From assembly GCF_007858285.1 (NCBI RefSeq), contig NZ_VFIL01000002.1, positions 1 to 64,000 of the forward strand: a stretch of DNA of 64,000 nucleotides, written 5' to 3'. This stretch comes from Pseudomonas brenneri (GTDB lineage Bacteria > Pseudomonadota > Gammaproteobacteria > Pseudomonadales > Pseudomonadaceae). Below are positions 57,166 to 64,000 of this stretch, in pieces; positions within the stretch are counted from its first letter, which is position 1; each line of letters starts with the position of its first letter. Under the pieces are notes generated by a model, which worked only from the letters and a program-made list of their open reading frames with translations, was not told the origin of the DNA and did not search any database. A program made the position numbers and the translations under genes.

Positions 57166-58191
57166 TCAGTCAAAGACACCGAACGTCATGTAGCTGAACC
57201 ATGAGCGGTCCTGGTTGTTGCCCAGGGCTTCGGGGGCTTCTTCCTCGATCACGTCGCCGTTCTCGTCATGCGGCTTGAGGTCCGACGGAATGGAATCCTT
57301 GGCGTCCTGGTACTGCTTGAGAATGTCCTGGTTGGCGCGGGTTTCGCCCGGCGGCAACGGCGGACGGGACTCGATCAGACCCAGGGTGTACTTGCTCAAC
57401 CACGAGCGGTTGTCCGCTTCGGCAACCTGCGGCACAAACTGGCCGTCTTTCAGGCTAGGGTGGTCCGGGTAGTTGAGTTTCAAGGTCTGCAGGCTGGTGT
57501 CTGCCAGGGTATCCAGATGCAGGCGCATGTAGGCTTCGGTCATCACAGCCAGGCCATCACCCACCGAAGGGGTTTCCTGGAAGTTTTCCACTACATAGCG
57601 ACCACGGTTGGCGGCAGCGACATAAGCCTGGCGCGTCAGGTAGTAGTGGGCTACGTGGATCTCGTAGGAAGCCAGCAGGTTGCGCAGGTAGATCATGCGC
57701 TGCTTGGCGTCCGGCGCGTAGCGGCTGTTAGGGAAGCGGCTGGTCAGTTGGGCGAACTCGTTATACGAGTCGCGCGCGGCACCTGGGTCACGCTTGGTCA
57801 TGTCCAGCGGCAGGAAGCGCGCCAGCAGGCCGACATCCTGGTCAAACGAGGTCAGGCCCTTGAGGTAGTAGGCGTAGTCCACGTTCGGGTGCTGCGGGTG
57901 CAGGCGGATAAAACGCTCGGCGGCGGACTTGGCAGCTTCCGGCTCGGCGTTCTTGTAGTTCGCATAGATCAGTTCGAGCTGGGCCTGGTCGGCATAGCGG
58001 CCAAACGGATAACGCGACTCCAGGGCCTTGAGCTTGGCCGTGGCGCTTGTGTAGCTATTATTGTCCAGGTCGGCCTGAGCCTGCTGGTACAGCTCGACTT
58101 CACTGAGGTTTTCGTCGACGACGTCCTTTGTTGACGAGCAAGCAGCAGTCATGGCGAGGATGGCGATCAGCAGCAGGTGTTTCACTTGCAT
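57166..58191 (-). CDS. bamD: Outer-membrane assembly lipoprotein BamD
   Basis: This essential BAM-complex subunit helps fold beta-barrel proteins with BamA. The 341-residue lipoprotein has signal [18 protein letters not shown] with C18 lipidated; a start at 58275 would place extra residues before the signal. Five TPR-like repeats ([74 protein letters not shown] and [15 protein letters not shown]) span about 30-250. The acidic C-terminal extension beyond residue 290 is usual in pseudomonads. It is divergent from rluD. Confidence 0.95.
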   Translation of the reverse strand: MQVKHLLLIAILAMTAACSSTKDVVDENLSEVELYQQAQADLDNNSYTSATAKLKALESRYPFGRYADQAQLELIYANYKNAEPEAAKSAAERFIRLHPQHPNVDYAYYLKGLTSFDQDVGLLARFLPLDMTKRDPGAARDSYNEFAQLTSRFPNSRYAPDAKQRMIYLRNLLASYEIHVAHYYLTRQAYVAAANRGRYVVENFQETPSVGDGLAVMTEAYMRLHLDTLADTSLQTLKLNYPDHPSLKDGQFVPQVAEADNRSWLSKYTLGLIESRPPLPPGETRANQDILKQYQDAKDSIPSDLKPHDENGDVIEEEAPEALGNNQDRSWFSYMTFGVFD

Positions 58192-58340
58192 GGCGGCTTG
58201 CGTCCCTATGACGGCCGCTGTCTTGGGCGGGGCCGTCCTGTTATGATGAGCGCCCCGATGAAAGCCTCGGGGCAAAAGACGCCGTATTTAACCACAAGCG
58301 CGCAGCCGAAACCAAAGGCTGTGCCACGCCTAGTCTGAGC

Positions 58341-59303
58341 ATGTCCGATAAAATTGAACTTCGCGCAGAGGTGCCGTCCGAATTGGGCGGCCAACGCCTC
58401 GATCAAGTCGCCGCACAACTATTCGCTGAGCACTCGCGCTCGCGCCTTTCCGCCTGGATCAAAGACGGCCGCCTGACTGTGGATGGAGCGGTTATCCGCC
58501 CGCGAGACATAGTCCATGGCGGTTCGATTCTGGAGCTGACTGCCGAGCAGGAAGCCCAGGGAGAATGGATCGCCCAGGACATCGAGCTGGATATCGTCTA
58601 TGAAGACGACGACATCCTGGTGATCAACAAACCCGCAGGCCTGGTGGTTCACCCGGCAGCCGGGCACGCTGATGGCACCTTGCTCAATGCCTTGTTGCAC
58701 CATGTGCCGGACATCATCAATGTCCCGCGCTGCGGCATTGTCCACCGCCTGGACAAGGACACCACCGGTCTGATGGTGGTGGCCAAGACCATCCAGGCGC
58801 AGACGCAGTTGGTCACACAATTGCAGAGCCGCAGCGTCAGCCGCATCTATGAGTGCATCGTGATTGGTGTAGTCGTGGCGGGTGGCAAGATCAATGCGCC
58901 TATCGGTCGCCATGGCCAGCAGCGCCAGCGCATGGCGGTGATGGAGGGCGGCAAGCAGGCCGTCAGCCACTACCGCGTGCTGGAGCGTTTCCGCTCCCAC
59001 ACCCATGTTCGGGTCAAGCTGGAAACCGGCCGTACCCACCAGATCCGGGTGCATATGGCGCATATCAATTTCCCGTTGGTCGGTGATCCGGCCTACGGTG
59101 GTCGCTTCCGTATTCCGCCGGCGGCCAGTGTGACCATGGTCGAATCGTTGAAATCGTTCCCGCGCCAGGCGCTGCATGCACGCTTCCTGGAACTGGACCA
59201 TCCGACGAGCGGTGAGCGGATGAGCTGGGAATCGCCACTGCCTGACGATTTTGTCTGGTTGTTGTCGCTGCTCAAGCAAGACCGCGAGGCCTTTGTCGGA
59301 TGA
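58341..59303 (+). CDS. rluD: 23S rRNA pseudouridine synthase RluD
   Basis: RluD makes pseudouridines 1911, 1915 and 1917 in helix 69 of 23S rRNA. The 320-residue protein has an N-terminal S4 domain (about 12-75: QRLDQVAAQLFAEHSRSRLSAWIKDGRLTVDG) and a RsuA/RluA catalytic domain with D138 in HRLDKDTTG. INKPAGLVVHP and GRTHQIRVH are present. It overlaps pgeF by four bases (ATGA) and is divergent from bamD, the widely conserved bamD-rluD-pgeF-clpB order. Confidence 0.97.
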   Translation: MSDKIELRAEVPSELGGQRLDQVAAQLFAEHSRSRLSAWIKDGRLTVDGAVIRPRDIVHGGSILELTAEQEAQGEWIAQDIELDIVYEDDDILVINKPAGLVVHPAAGHADGTLLNALLHHVPDIINVPRCGIVHRLDKDTTGLMVVAKTIQAQTQLVTQLQSRSVSRIYECIVIGVVVAGGKINAPIGRHGQQRQRMAVMEGGKQAVSHYRVLERFRSHTHVRVKLETGRTHQIRVHMAHINFPLVGDPAYGGRFRIPPAASVTMVESLKSFPRQALHARFLELDHPTSGERMSWESPLPDDFVWLLSLLKQDREAFVG

Positions 59304-60025
59304 GTGACTGGCTGATTCCTGACTGGCCTGCGCCGGCCGGGGTGAAAGCCTGCGTCACTACCCGCGCGGGCGGCGTCAGTCTGGCGCCGTTCGACAGCCT
59401 GAATCTTGGCGATCATGTCGAGGACAGCCCTGGGGCTGTGCTTGAGAATCGCCGTCGTCTCACTGCCGCGTTCGATATCCAGCCGGCCTGGCTACGCCAG
59501 GTTCATGGCGTCGTCGTGGTCGAGGCCGATCCTGGGCAGATTGCCGAGGCAGACGGCAGTTGGACCGATACGCCCGGCATCGCCTGCACCGCGATGACCG
59601 CCGATTGTCTGCCGGCCTTGTTTTGCAACAAGGCCGGGACCCGGGTCGCCGCGGCCCATGCCGGTTGGCGTGGACTGGCCGCGGGTGTGCTGGAAGCTGC
59701 TGCGCAAAGCCTGGAAACAGCGCCTGCCGAGGTAATGGTCTGGTTAGGTCCGGCGATTGGCCCAAAGGCCTTTGAAGTCGGCCCTGAAGTACGTGAAGCC
59801 TTCATGCAGCAACTTGCGCAAACGGCCGAAGCCTTTGTGCCGAGCCACAACCCTGGCAAGTTCCTGGCCGACATCTACCAGCTGGCGCGCCTGCGCCTGG
59901 CTGCACGCGGTATCACGGCGGTCTACGGCGGGGGCTTGTGTACGGTGACCGACCCACGCTTCTTTTCTTACCGGCGCAACCCGCGCACCGGTCGATTCGC
60001 CTCCCTTATCTGGCTCGAACGCTAG
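59300..60025 (+). CDS. pgeF: PgeF/YfiH family peptidoglycan-editing oxidoreductase (laccase-like)
   Basis: The 241-residue protein (DUF152) has the conserved histidines and cysteine in CVTTRAGGVS, QVHG, MTADCLPALF and AAHAGWRGLAAGV, and C-terminal GGGLCTVTDPRFFSYRR. E. coli YfiH/PgeF removes L-Ser-containing muropeptide precursors, and relatives oxidise polyphenols. GTCGG precedes a start overlapping rluD. It is the last gene before the clpB heat-shock promoter. Confidence 0.93.
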   Translation: MSDWLIPDWPAPAGVKACVTTRAGGVSLAPFDSLNLGDHVEDSPGAVLENRRRLTAAFDIQPAWLRQVHGVVVVEADPGQIAEADGSWTDTPGIACTAMTADCLPALFCNKAGTRVAAAHAGWRGLAAGVLEAAAQSLETAPAEVMVWLGPAIGPKAFEVGPEVREAFMQQLAQTAEAFVPSHNPGKFLADIYQLARLRLAARGITAVYGGGLCTVTDPRFFSYRRNPRTGRFASLIWLER

Positions 60026-60031
60026 ACTCCC

Positions 60032-60045
60032 CTGATCCATATCAA
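60032..60045. promoter_or_regulatory. Anr-box-like sequence upstream of clpB
   Basis: CTGATCCATATCAA differs from TTGAT-N4-ATCAA at one base. It lies 10 bases upstream of the clpB heat-shock -35 element, so it could link clpB to oxygen status, or be chance. Confidence 0.4.
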
Positions 60046-60055
60046 GCATCGCCGG

Positions 60056-60085
60056 CTTGAATCTTCCAGAATCCACCCCATCTAT
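60056..60085 (+). promoter_or_regulatory. Sigma-32 (RpoH) heat-shock promoter of clpB
   Basis: CTTGAA (60056-60061), a 14-base spacer, then CCCCATCTAT (60076-60085) match the sigma-32 consensus CTTGAA-N13-15-CCCCATNT. It is 95 bases before the clpB start. Confidence 0.9.
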
Positions 60086-60126
60086 AAGGGTATCTGGCAG
60101 GTTTCTTCATTCAGGATGCGTTAATC

Positions 60127-60153
60127 GCGAGCAAGCTCGCTCGCACATAGCTC
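60127..60153. repeat. Single REP unit in the clpB leader
   Basis: The sequence cgcgagcaagctcgctcgca lies between the heat-shock promoter and the ribosome site, so it forms part of the 5' untranslated RNA and can fold into a small hairpin. Confidence 0.7.
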
Positions 60154-60179
60154 CGGCCTGCTCAAAAGGAAGGTGACTA

Positions 60180-62744
60180 ATGCGTATTGATCGTTTAACC
60201 AGCAAATTACAATTGGCGTTATCGGATTCTCAATCCCTGGCGGTTGGCCTCGACCATCCGGCCATCGAGCCTGCGCACTTGATGCAGGCGCTCCTTGAGC
60301 AGCAGGGTGGTTCGATCAAGCCCCTGCTGATGCAGGTGGGCTTTGACGTCAACAGCCTGCGCAAGGAATTGAGCAAAGAGCTCGATCAACTGCCAAAAAT
60401 CCAGAACCCTACTGGCGACGTGAATATGTCCCAGGATTTGGCGCGCCTGCTCAATCAGGCCGACCGCCTGGCCCAGCAGAAGGGTGACCAGTTTATCTCC
60501 AGCGAGCTGGTGCTACTCGCCGCCATGGACGACAACAGCAAGCTCGGCAAGTTGTTGCTGGGCCAGGGCGTGAGCAAAAAGGCCCTGGAAAATGCCATCA
60601 ACAACCTGCGCGGCGGCGAGGCGGTGAATGACCCCAATCACGAGGAGTCGCGCCAGGCCCTGGACAAATACACCGTCGACCTGACCAAGCGCGCCGAAGA
60701 CGGCAAGCTGGACCCGGTGATCGGGCGTGATGATGAAATTCGTCGCACCATCCAGGTCTTGCAGCGCCGCACCAAGAACAACCCGGTGCTGATCGGTGAG
60801 CCTGGCGTGGGTAAAACCGCCATTGCCGAAGGTCTGGCCCAGCGCATCATTAATGGTGAAGTGCCTGACGGCCTCAAGGGCAAGCGCTTGCTGTCCCTGG
60901 ACATGGGCGCGTTGATCGCCGGTGCCAAGTTCCGTGGCGAGTTCGAAGAGCGCCTCAAATCCCTGCTTAACGAACTGTCGAAGCAGGAAGGGCAGATCAT
61001 TCTGTTTATCGACGAACTGCACACCATGGTCGGCGCCGGTAAAGGCGAAGGTTCGATGGATGCGGGCAACATGCTCAAGCCAGCACTGGCTCGGGGCGAG
61101 TTGCATTGCGTCGGTGCGACCACGCTCAACGAATACCGCCAGTACATTGAAAAGGACGCGGCCCTTGAGCGTCGTTTCCAGAAAGTACTGGTGGAAGAGC
61201 CGAGCGAAGAAGACACCATCGCGATCCTGCGTGGCCTGAAAGAGCGTTATGAGGTCCACCACCGGGTAGCCATCACTGACGGCGCGATCATTGCGGCGGC
61301 CAAGTTGAGCCATCGCTACATCACTGACCGTCAGTTGCCGGACAAGGCTATCGACCTGATCGACGAAGCGGCTAGCCGTATCCGCATGGAAATCGACTCC
61401 AAGCCTGAAGTGCTCGATCGTTTGGAGCGGCGCCTGATTCAGCTGAAAGTCGAATCCCAGGCGCTGAAGAAAGAAGACGATGACGCGGCGAAGAAACGCC
61501 TGGAAAAACTCCAGGAAGAAATTGTCCGTCTGGAGCGTGAGTATTCGGACCTGGAAGAAATCTGGACCTCGGAAAAAGCCGAAGTACAGGGTTCTGCGCA
61601 GATCCAGCAAAAGATCGAGCAATCGCGCCAGGAGCTGGAAGCTGCACGCCGTAAAGGCGACCTGAACCGCATGGCTGAGTTGCAGTACGGGGTGATCCCG
61701 GATCTGGAACGCAGCCTGCAAATGGTCGACCAGCACGGTCACAGTGAAAACCAGCTGCTGCGCAGCAAGGTGACCGAGGAAGAAATTGCCGAGGTGGTCT
61801 CCAAGTGGACTGGCATTCCGGTGTCGAAGATGCTGGAAGGCGAGCGTGACAAGCTGTTGCGCATGGAAAGCCTGTTGCACCAGCGCGTCATCGGCCAGGA
61901 AGAGGCGGTGGTGGCAGTGTCCAACGCGGTACGGCGTTCGCGCGCCGGGTTGTCCGACCCGAACCGCCCGAGTGGCTCGTTCATGTTCCTCGGCCCGACC
62001 GGTGTGGGTAAGACTGAGCTGTGCAAGGCCCTGGCCGAGTTCCTCTTTGATACCGAAGAGGCGATGGTACGTATCGACATGTCCGAGTTCATGGAGAAAC
62101 ATTCCGTGGCGCGCTTGATCGGGGCACCACCAGGCTATGTGGGTTACGAGGAAGGTGGCTACCTGACTGAAGCGGTACGGCGTAAGCCTTACTCGGTGAT
62201 CCTCCTGGATGAGGTCGAGAAGGCTCACCCGGATGTGTTCAACGTATTGCTGCAAGTGCTGGAAGATGGCCGGCTGACGGACAGTCACGGGCGTACCGTG
62301 GATTTCCGTAATACGGTGATCGTGATGACCTCCAACCTGGGCTCGGTACAGATCCAGGAACTGGTAGGGGATCGCGAAGCCCAGCGCGCAGCGGTGATGG
62401 ATGCACTGACCAGCCACTTCCGCCCGGAATTTATCAACCGGGTCGATGAAGTGGTGATCTTCGAGCCCCTGGCACGGGATCAGATTGCAGGCATCACCGA
62501 GATCCAGCTGGGCCGCCTGCGCAGTCGTCTGGCAGAGCGCGAGCTGATGTTGGAGCTGAGCAGCGAGGCCTTGGACAAGTTGATCGCCGTGGGTTACGAC
62601 CCAGTGTATGGCGCACGGCCATTAAAGCGTGCGATCCAGCGCTGGATCGAGAACCCGTTGGCCCAACTGATCCTGTCGGGCAGTTTTGTGCCGGGGACCA
62701 GCGTCAAGGCCACCGTGGAAAACGACGAAATCGTCTTCCACTAA
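60180..62744 (+). CDS. clpB: ATP-dependent disaggregase ClpB
   Basis: The 854-residue hexameric AAA+ chaperone recovers aggregated proteins with DnaK. An N-domain (1-145), NBD1 with Walker [10 protein letters not shown] near 206, a coiled-coil M domain (about 410-525, rich in [23 protein letters not shown]) and NBD2 with Walker [10 protein letters not shown] near 605 are present, and both Walker B and arginine fingers look intact. An internal start for the ClpB-short form is known in E. coli near residue 150, but no clear equivalent was identified here. AAGGAAGGTG precedes the ATG. Transcription is from the sigma-32 promoter. Confidence 0.97.
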   Translation: MRIDRLTSKLQLALSDSQSLAVGLDHPAIEPAHLMQALLEQQGGSIKPLLMQVGFDVNSLRKELSKELDQLPKIQNPTGDVNMSQDLARLLNQADRLAQQKGDQFISSELVLLAAMDDNSKLGKLLLGQGVSKKALENAINNLRGGEAVNDPNHEESRQALDKYTVDLTKRAEDGKLDPVIGRDDEIRRTIQVLQRRTKNNPVLIGEPGVGKTAIAEGLAQRIINGEVPDGLKGKRLLSLDMGALIAGAKFRGEFEERLKSLLNELSKQEGQIILFIDELHTMVGAGKGEGSMDAGNMLKPALARGELHCVGATTLNEYRQYIEKDAALERRFQKVLVEEPSEEDTIAILRGLKERYEVHHRVAITDGAIIAAAKLSHRYITDRQLPDKAIDLIDEAASRIRMEIDSKPEVLDRLERRLIQLKVESQALKKEDDDAAKKRLEKLQEEIVRLEREYSDLEEIWTSEKAEVQGSAQIQQKIEQSRQELEAARRKGDLNRMAELQYGVIPDLERSLQMVDQHGHSENQLLRSKVTEEEIAEVVSKWTGIPVSKMLEGERDKLLRMESLLHQRVIGQEEAVVAVSNAVRRSRAGLSDPNRPSGSFMFLGPTGVGKTELCKALAEFLFDTEEAMVRIDMSEFMEKHSVARLIGAPPGYVGYEEGGYLTEAVRRKPYSVILLDEVEKAHPDVFNVLLQVLEDGRLTDSHGRTVDFRNTVIVMTSNLGSVQIQELVGDREAQRAAVMDALTSHFRPEFINRVDEVVIFEPLARDQIAGITEIQLGRLRSRLAERELMLELSSEALDKLIAVGYDPVYGARPLKRAIQRWIENPLAQLILSGSFVPGTSVKATVENDEIVFH

Positions 62745-62767
62745 GCGCCGATTGGGTGGTTATAAGC

Positions 62768-62797
62768 AAAGGCCCCGCATTGCGGGGCCTTTTTTTT
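62768..62797 (+). terminator. Rho-independent terminator of clpB
   Basis: AAAGGCCCCGCA and TGCGGGGCCTTT form a 12-bp stem around a very short loop, followed by TTTTTTTT in total. Confidence 0.95.
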
Positions 62798-62929
62798 CGA
62801 TAGGGCGTTGAACTGTAAGGCAAAGGCTTGTAAAGTGCGCCCCGCAGCAACGTCAGCCCACGGGTTTCTTCTCCCCAAGAAGAAATCAGAAAGAAGCGCA
62901 AATCATTGTCTTAAAAGCAATTTAAAGGG

Positions 62930-62957
62930 TTGACAGGGGTTTTTAAGATTGTAGAAT
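62930..62957 (+). promoter_or_regulatory. Sigma-70 promoter of the tRNA cluster
   Basis: TTGACA (62930-62935) and TAGAAT (62952-62957) are 16 bases apart, followed by the GC-rich discriminator agcgcgcctc, which is typical of stable RNA promoters under stringent control. Confidence 0.85.
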
Positions 62958-63047
62958 AGCGCGCCTCAGACACGCTAACGTAGCGATACGGACAGCGTCG
63001 AAGAGAAGGTTACATCGCAGTAAAAGTTGTAATTTGAAATATGTAGT

Positions 63048-63123
63048 TCCGTGATAGCTCAGTCGGTAGAGCAAATGACTGTTAATCATTGGGTCCCAGG
63101 TTCGAGTCCTGGTCACGGAGCCA
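63048..63123 (+). tRNA. tRNA-Asn (GTT)
   Basis: The 76-base gene has acceptor TCCGTGA/TCACGGA, anticodon loop CTGTTAA with anticodon GTT, T loop GTTCGAGTC and encoded CCA. Confidence 0.97.
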
Positions 63124-63132
63124 ATTTCAAGC

Positions 63133-63209
63133 CGGGGTATAGCGCAGTCCGGTAGCGCGCCTGCTTTGGGAGCAGGATGTCAGGAGTTCGAATCCCCTTA
63201 CCCCGACCA
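63133..63209 (+). tRNA. tRNA-Pro (TGG), copy 1
   Basis: The 77-base gene has acceptor CGGGGTA/TACCCCG, anticodon TGG within CTTTGGGA, T loop GTTCGAATC and encoded CCA. It is identical in sequence to copy 2 at 63387. Confidence 0.97.
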
Positions 63210-63214
63210 TTTTT

Positions 63215-63290
63215 GGGTCGTTAGCTCAGTTGGTAGAGCAGTTGGCTTTTAACCAATTGGTCGTAGGTTCGAATCCCACACGACCCACCA
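63215..63290 (+). tRNA. tRNA-Lys (TTT)
   Basis: The 76-base gene has acceptor GGGTCGT/ACGACCC, anticodon TTT within CTTTTAA, T loop GTTCGAATC and encoded CCA. Confidence 0.97.
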
Positions 63291-63354
63291 TTTTTGAGAC
63301 CAGTTAACACTGGAATCGAATCTTAAGATCAGAGGCCAAAAGCACTGATCGAAG

Positions 63355-63384
63355 AAGGCGACTTGAAAAGGTCGCCTTTTTTTT
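63355..63384 (+). terminator. Internal terminator between tRNA-Lys and second tRNA-Pro
   Basis: The stem AAGGCGAC/GTCGCCTT with loop TTGAAAAG is followed by six T residues. It ends two bases before the second tRNA-Pro, so that copy depends on read-through or another promoter. Confidence 0.9.
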
Positions 63385-63386
63385 AC

Positions 63387-63463
63387 CGGGGTATAGCGCA
63401 GTCCGGTAGCGCGCCTGCTTTGGGAGCAGGATGTCAGGAGTTCGAATCCCCTTACCCCGACCA
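63387..63463 (+). tRNA. tRNA-Pro (TGG), copy 2
   Basis: This gene is base-for-base identical to the copy at 63133-63209, including CCA, and is followed by its own terminator. No obvious separate promoter lies in the preceding 95 bases. Confidence 0.96.
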
Positions 63464-63467
63464 TATT

Positions 63468-63504
63468 AAAAATCCTCGTATCGAAAGATACGGGGATTTT
63501 TTTT
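63468..63504 (+). terminator. Terminator after the tRNA cluster
   Basis: AAAAATCCTCGTATC pairs with GATACGGGGATTTTT (one G-U pair) around GAAA, followed by further T residues. Confidence 0.9.
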
Positions 63505-63535
63505 GCCTGTGAAAAACCTGAAAGTGCCGCCGATC

Positions 63536-63608
63536 CAATGTGGGAGGGGCTTGCTCCCGATGATGGTGTGTCTGAACCACCGCTATCGGGAGCAAGCCCC
63601 CCGCATTG
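63536..63608. repeat. Short paired inverted repeat (REP doublet) between tRNAs and ndh
   Basis: The arms caatgtgggaggggcttgct and agcaagccccccgcattg enclose cccgatgatgg…ctatcggg. The core ggcttgctccc differs from both other REP classes in the window, and the unit is shorter (73 bases). Confidence 0.8.
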
Positions 63609-63622
63609 ACCTAGTCGTGCTG

Positions 63623-64000
63623 TTAGTGAAGCTTGAGACGCGGTTCGGTGCCCCGGCCGATCTTGCTGCCCAGCATCAACATCATCGTGCGGAAGAACCC
63701 GTACAGCGCCATCTGGTGCATGCGGTACAGCGACACATAGAACATCCGCGCCAGCCAGCCTTCGAGCATCACGCTGCCGGTCAGGTTACCCATCAAGTTA
63801 CCCACAGCCGAAAAACGCGAGAGCGAGATCAGTGAGCCGTAGTCGGTGTACTTGTAGCTGGGCAGTGTCTTGCCTTCGATGCGCAATTTCAGCGATTTGG
63901 CCAGCAGCGACGCCTGCTGATGCGCTGCTTGTGCCCGTGGTGGAACGTTGCGATCCGTGCCCGGTTGCGGGCAGGCCGCGCAGTCGCCAAAGGCGAAGAT
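63623..64000 (-). CDS. ndh: Type II NADH:quinone dehydrogenase (Ndh), C-terminal part
   Basis: 126 codons are visible up to the window edge, with the frame open to base 64000. IFAFGDCAACPQPG near the N-terminal end of the visible part is the second FAD/NADH-domain motif of NDH-2. A C-terminal amphipathic membrane-anchor region follows (SLISLSRFSAVGNLMGNLTGSVMLEGWLARMFYVSLYRMHQMALYGFFR in segments, about 40 residues before the end). NDH-2 oxidises NADH and reduces ubiquinone without pumping protons, supplying quinol to oxidases such as CioAB. In P. aeruginosa ndh lies at the same place. The N-terminal two-thirds lies outside the window. Confidence 0.9.
   Translation of the reverse strand: MFAFGDCAACPQPGTDRNVPPRAQAAHQQASLLAKSLKLRIEGKTLPSYKYTDYGSLISLSRFSAVGNLMGNLTGSVMLEGWLARMFYVSLYRMHQMALYGFFRTMMLMLGSKIGRGTEPRLKLH

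Larger units (their letters stand above)
62745..63047. other. Intergenic region: clpB terminator and tRNA promoter
   Basis: These 303 bases contain the clpB terminator (62768-62797) and the tRNA promoter (62930-62957). The stretch 62958-63047 between the promoter and tRNA-Asn is a leader of the tRNA transcript. No gene is seen. Confidence 0.6.

Noticed and set aside
60513..62417. Minus-strand open frame of 634 codons inside clpB
   Set aside because: It is antisense to clpB; no ribosome site and no recognisable domain.
63133..63463. Prophage or island attachment site formed by the two tRNA-Pro copies
   Set aside because: Both copies are full-length and only 177 bases apart, with tRNA-Lys and a terminator between them and no integrase or foreign genes.

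Overview
The window is chromosomal DNA of a Pseudomonas, most likely of the P. fluorescens group. Four observations support this. Protein sequences such as TrmA, RplU, ProB, IspB and RibF have typical Pseudomonas lengths and motifs. The gene order morA-glyA-yjiA-ybdD-cstA-mapZ-radA-ankB-katB-mscL-fpr, then fklB-ispB-rplU-rpmA-obgE-proB-creA-rpsT-murJ-ribF-ileS-lspA-fkpB-ispH-minor pilins-thiO-bamD-rluD-pgeF-clpB-tRNAs-ndh, follows the arrangement known from P. aeruginosa. The third codon positions are G/C rich. Paired REP sequences (REPINs) of the 'gagcttgctcgcgaa' type, common in this group, are scattered between genes. Almost everything is core genome. No prophage, plasmid, integron, CRISPR array or large island is visible.

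Layout. 1-223: end of an IS3-family insertion sequence beside a REP. 354-4637: trmA, an NCS2 purine permease, a small secreted protein and an MFS exporter. 4811-7654: cyanide-insensitive quinol oxidase operon (cioA, cioB, DUF2474 gene) behind an exact Anr box. 7662-11205: rlmG, a LuxR solo, ferredoxin-NADP reductase and mscL. 11492-15537: katB-ankB (periplasmic peroxide defence), radA and a MapZ-type PilZ protein. 15712-20501: cstA-ybdD peptide/pyruvate transport, a CobW-type GTPase and glyA. 20680-25255: the large c-di-GMP enzyme MorA and a LysE exporter. 25510-28790: EttA and NADP-glutamate dehydrogenase. 28899-37663: mostly poorly characterised envelope proteins (two lipoproteins, DUF4105, DUF3015, YqhA) plus a Lon-like protease. 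37810-44632: FklB, an iron-regulated small gene, YjdM, IspB, ribosomal proteins L21 and L27, ObgE, ProB and CreA. 44760-52766: rpsT, murJ, ribF and the overlapping ileS-lspA-fkpB-(ispH) operon. 52720-55634: type IV pilus minor pilins without pilY1/pilY2. 55677-64000: thiO, bamD, rluD-pgeF, heat-shock clpB, a tRNA-Asn/Pro/Lys/Pro cluster and the 3' end of ndh.

Functional themes are respiration and oxidative defence (CioAB, Fpr, KatB, NDH-2), c-di-GMP and surface behaviour (MorA, PilZ protein, pili), translation (TrmA, RlmG, EttA, RluD, IleS, L21/L27/S20, tRNAs), envelope biogenesis (MurJ, LspA, BamD, IspB/IspH) and proteostasis (ClpB, Lon-like protease, FKBPs).

The least explained parts are: a ~150-bp MITE-like inverted repeat abutting the rplU promoter; a REPIN sitting inside the loop of a transcription terminator; a LuxR solo with the acyl-homoserine-lactone pocket residues but no synthase nearby; the minor pilin operon lacking pilY1; and several conserved envelope proteins of unknown role. 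I did not find a clearly new multi-gene system.
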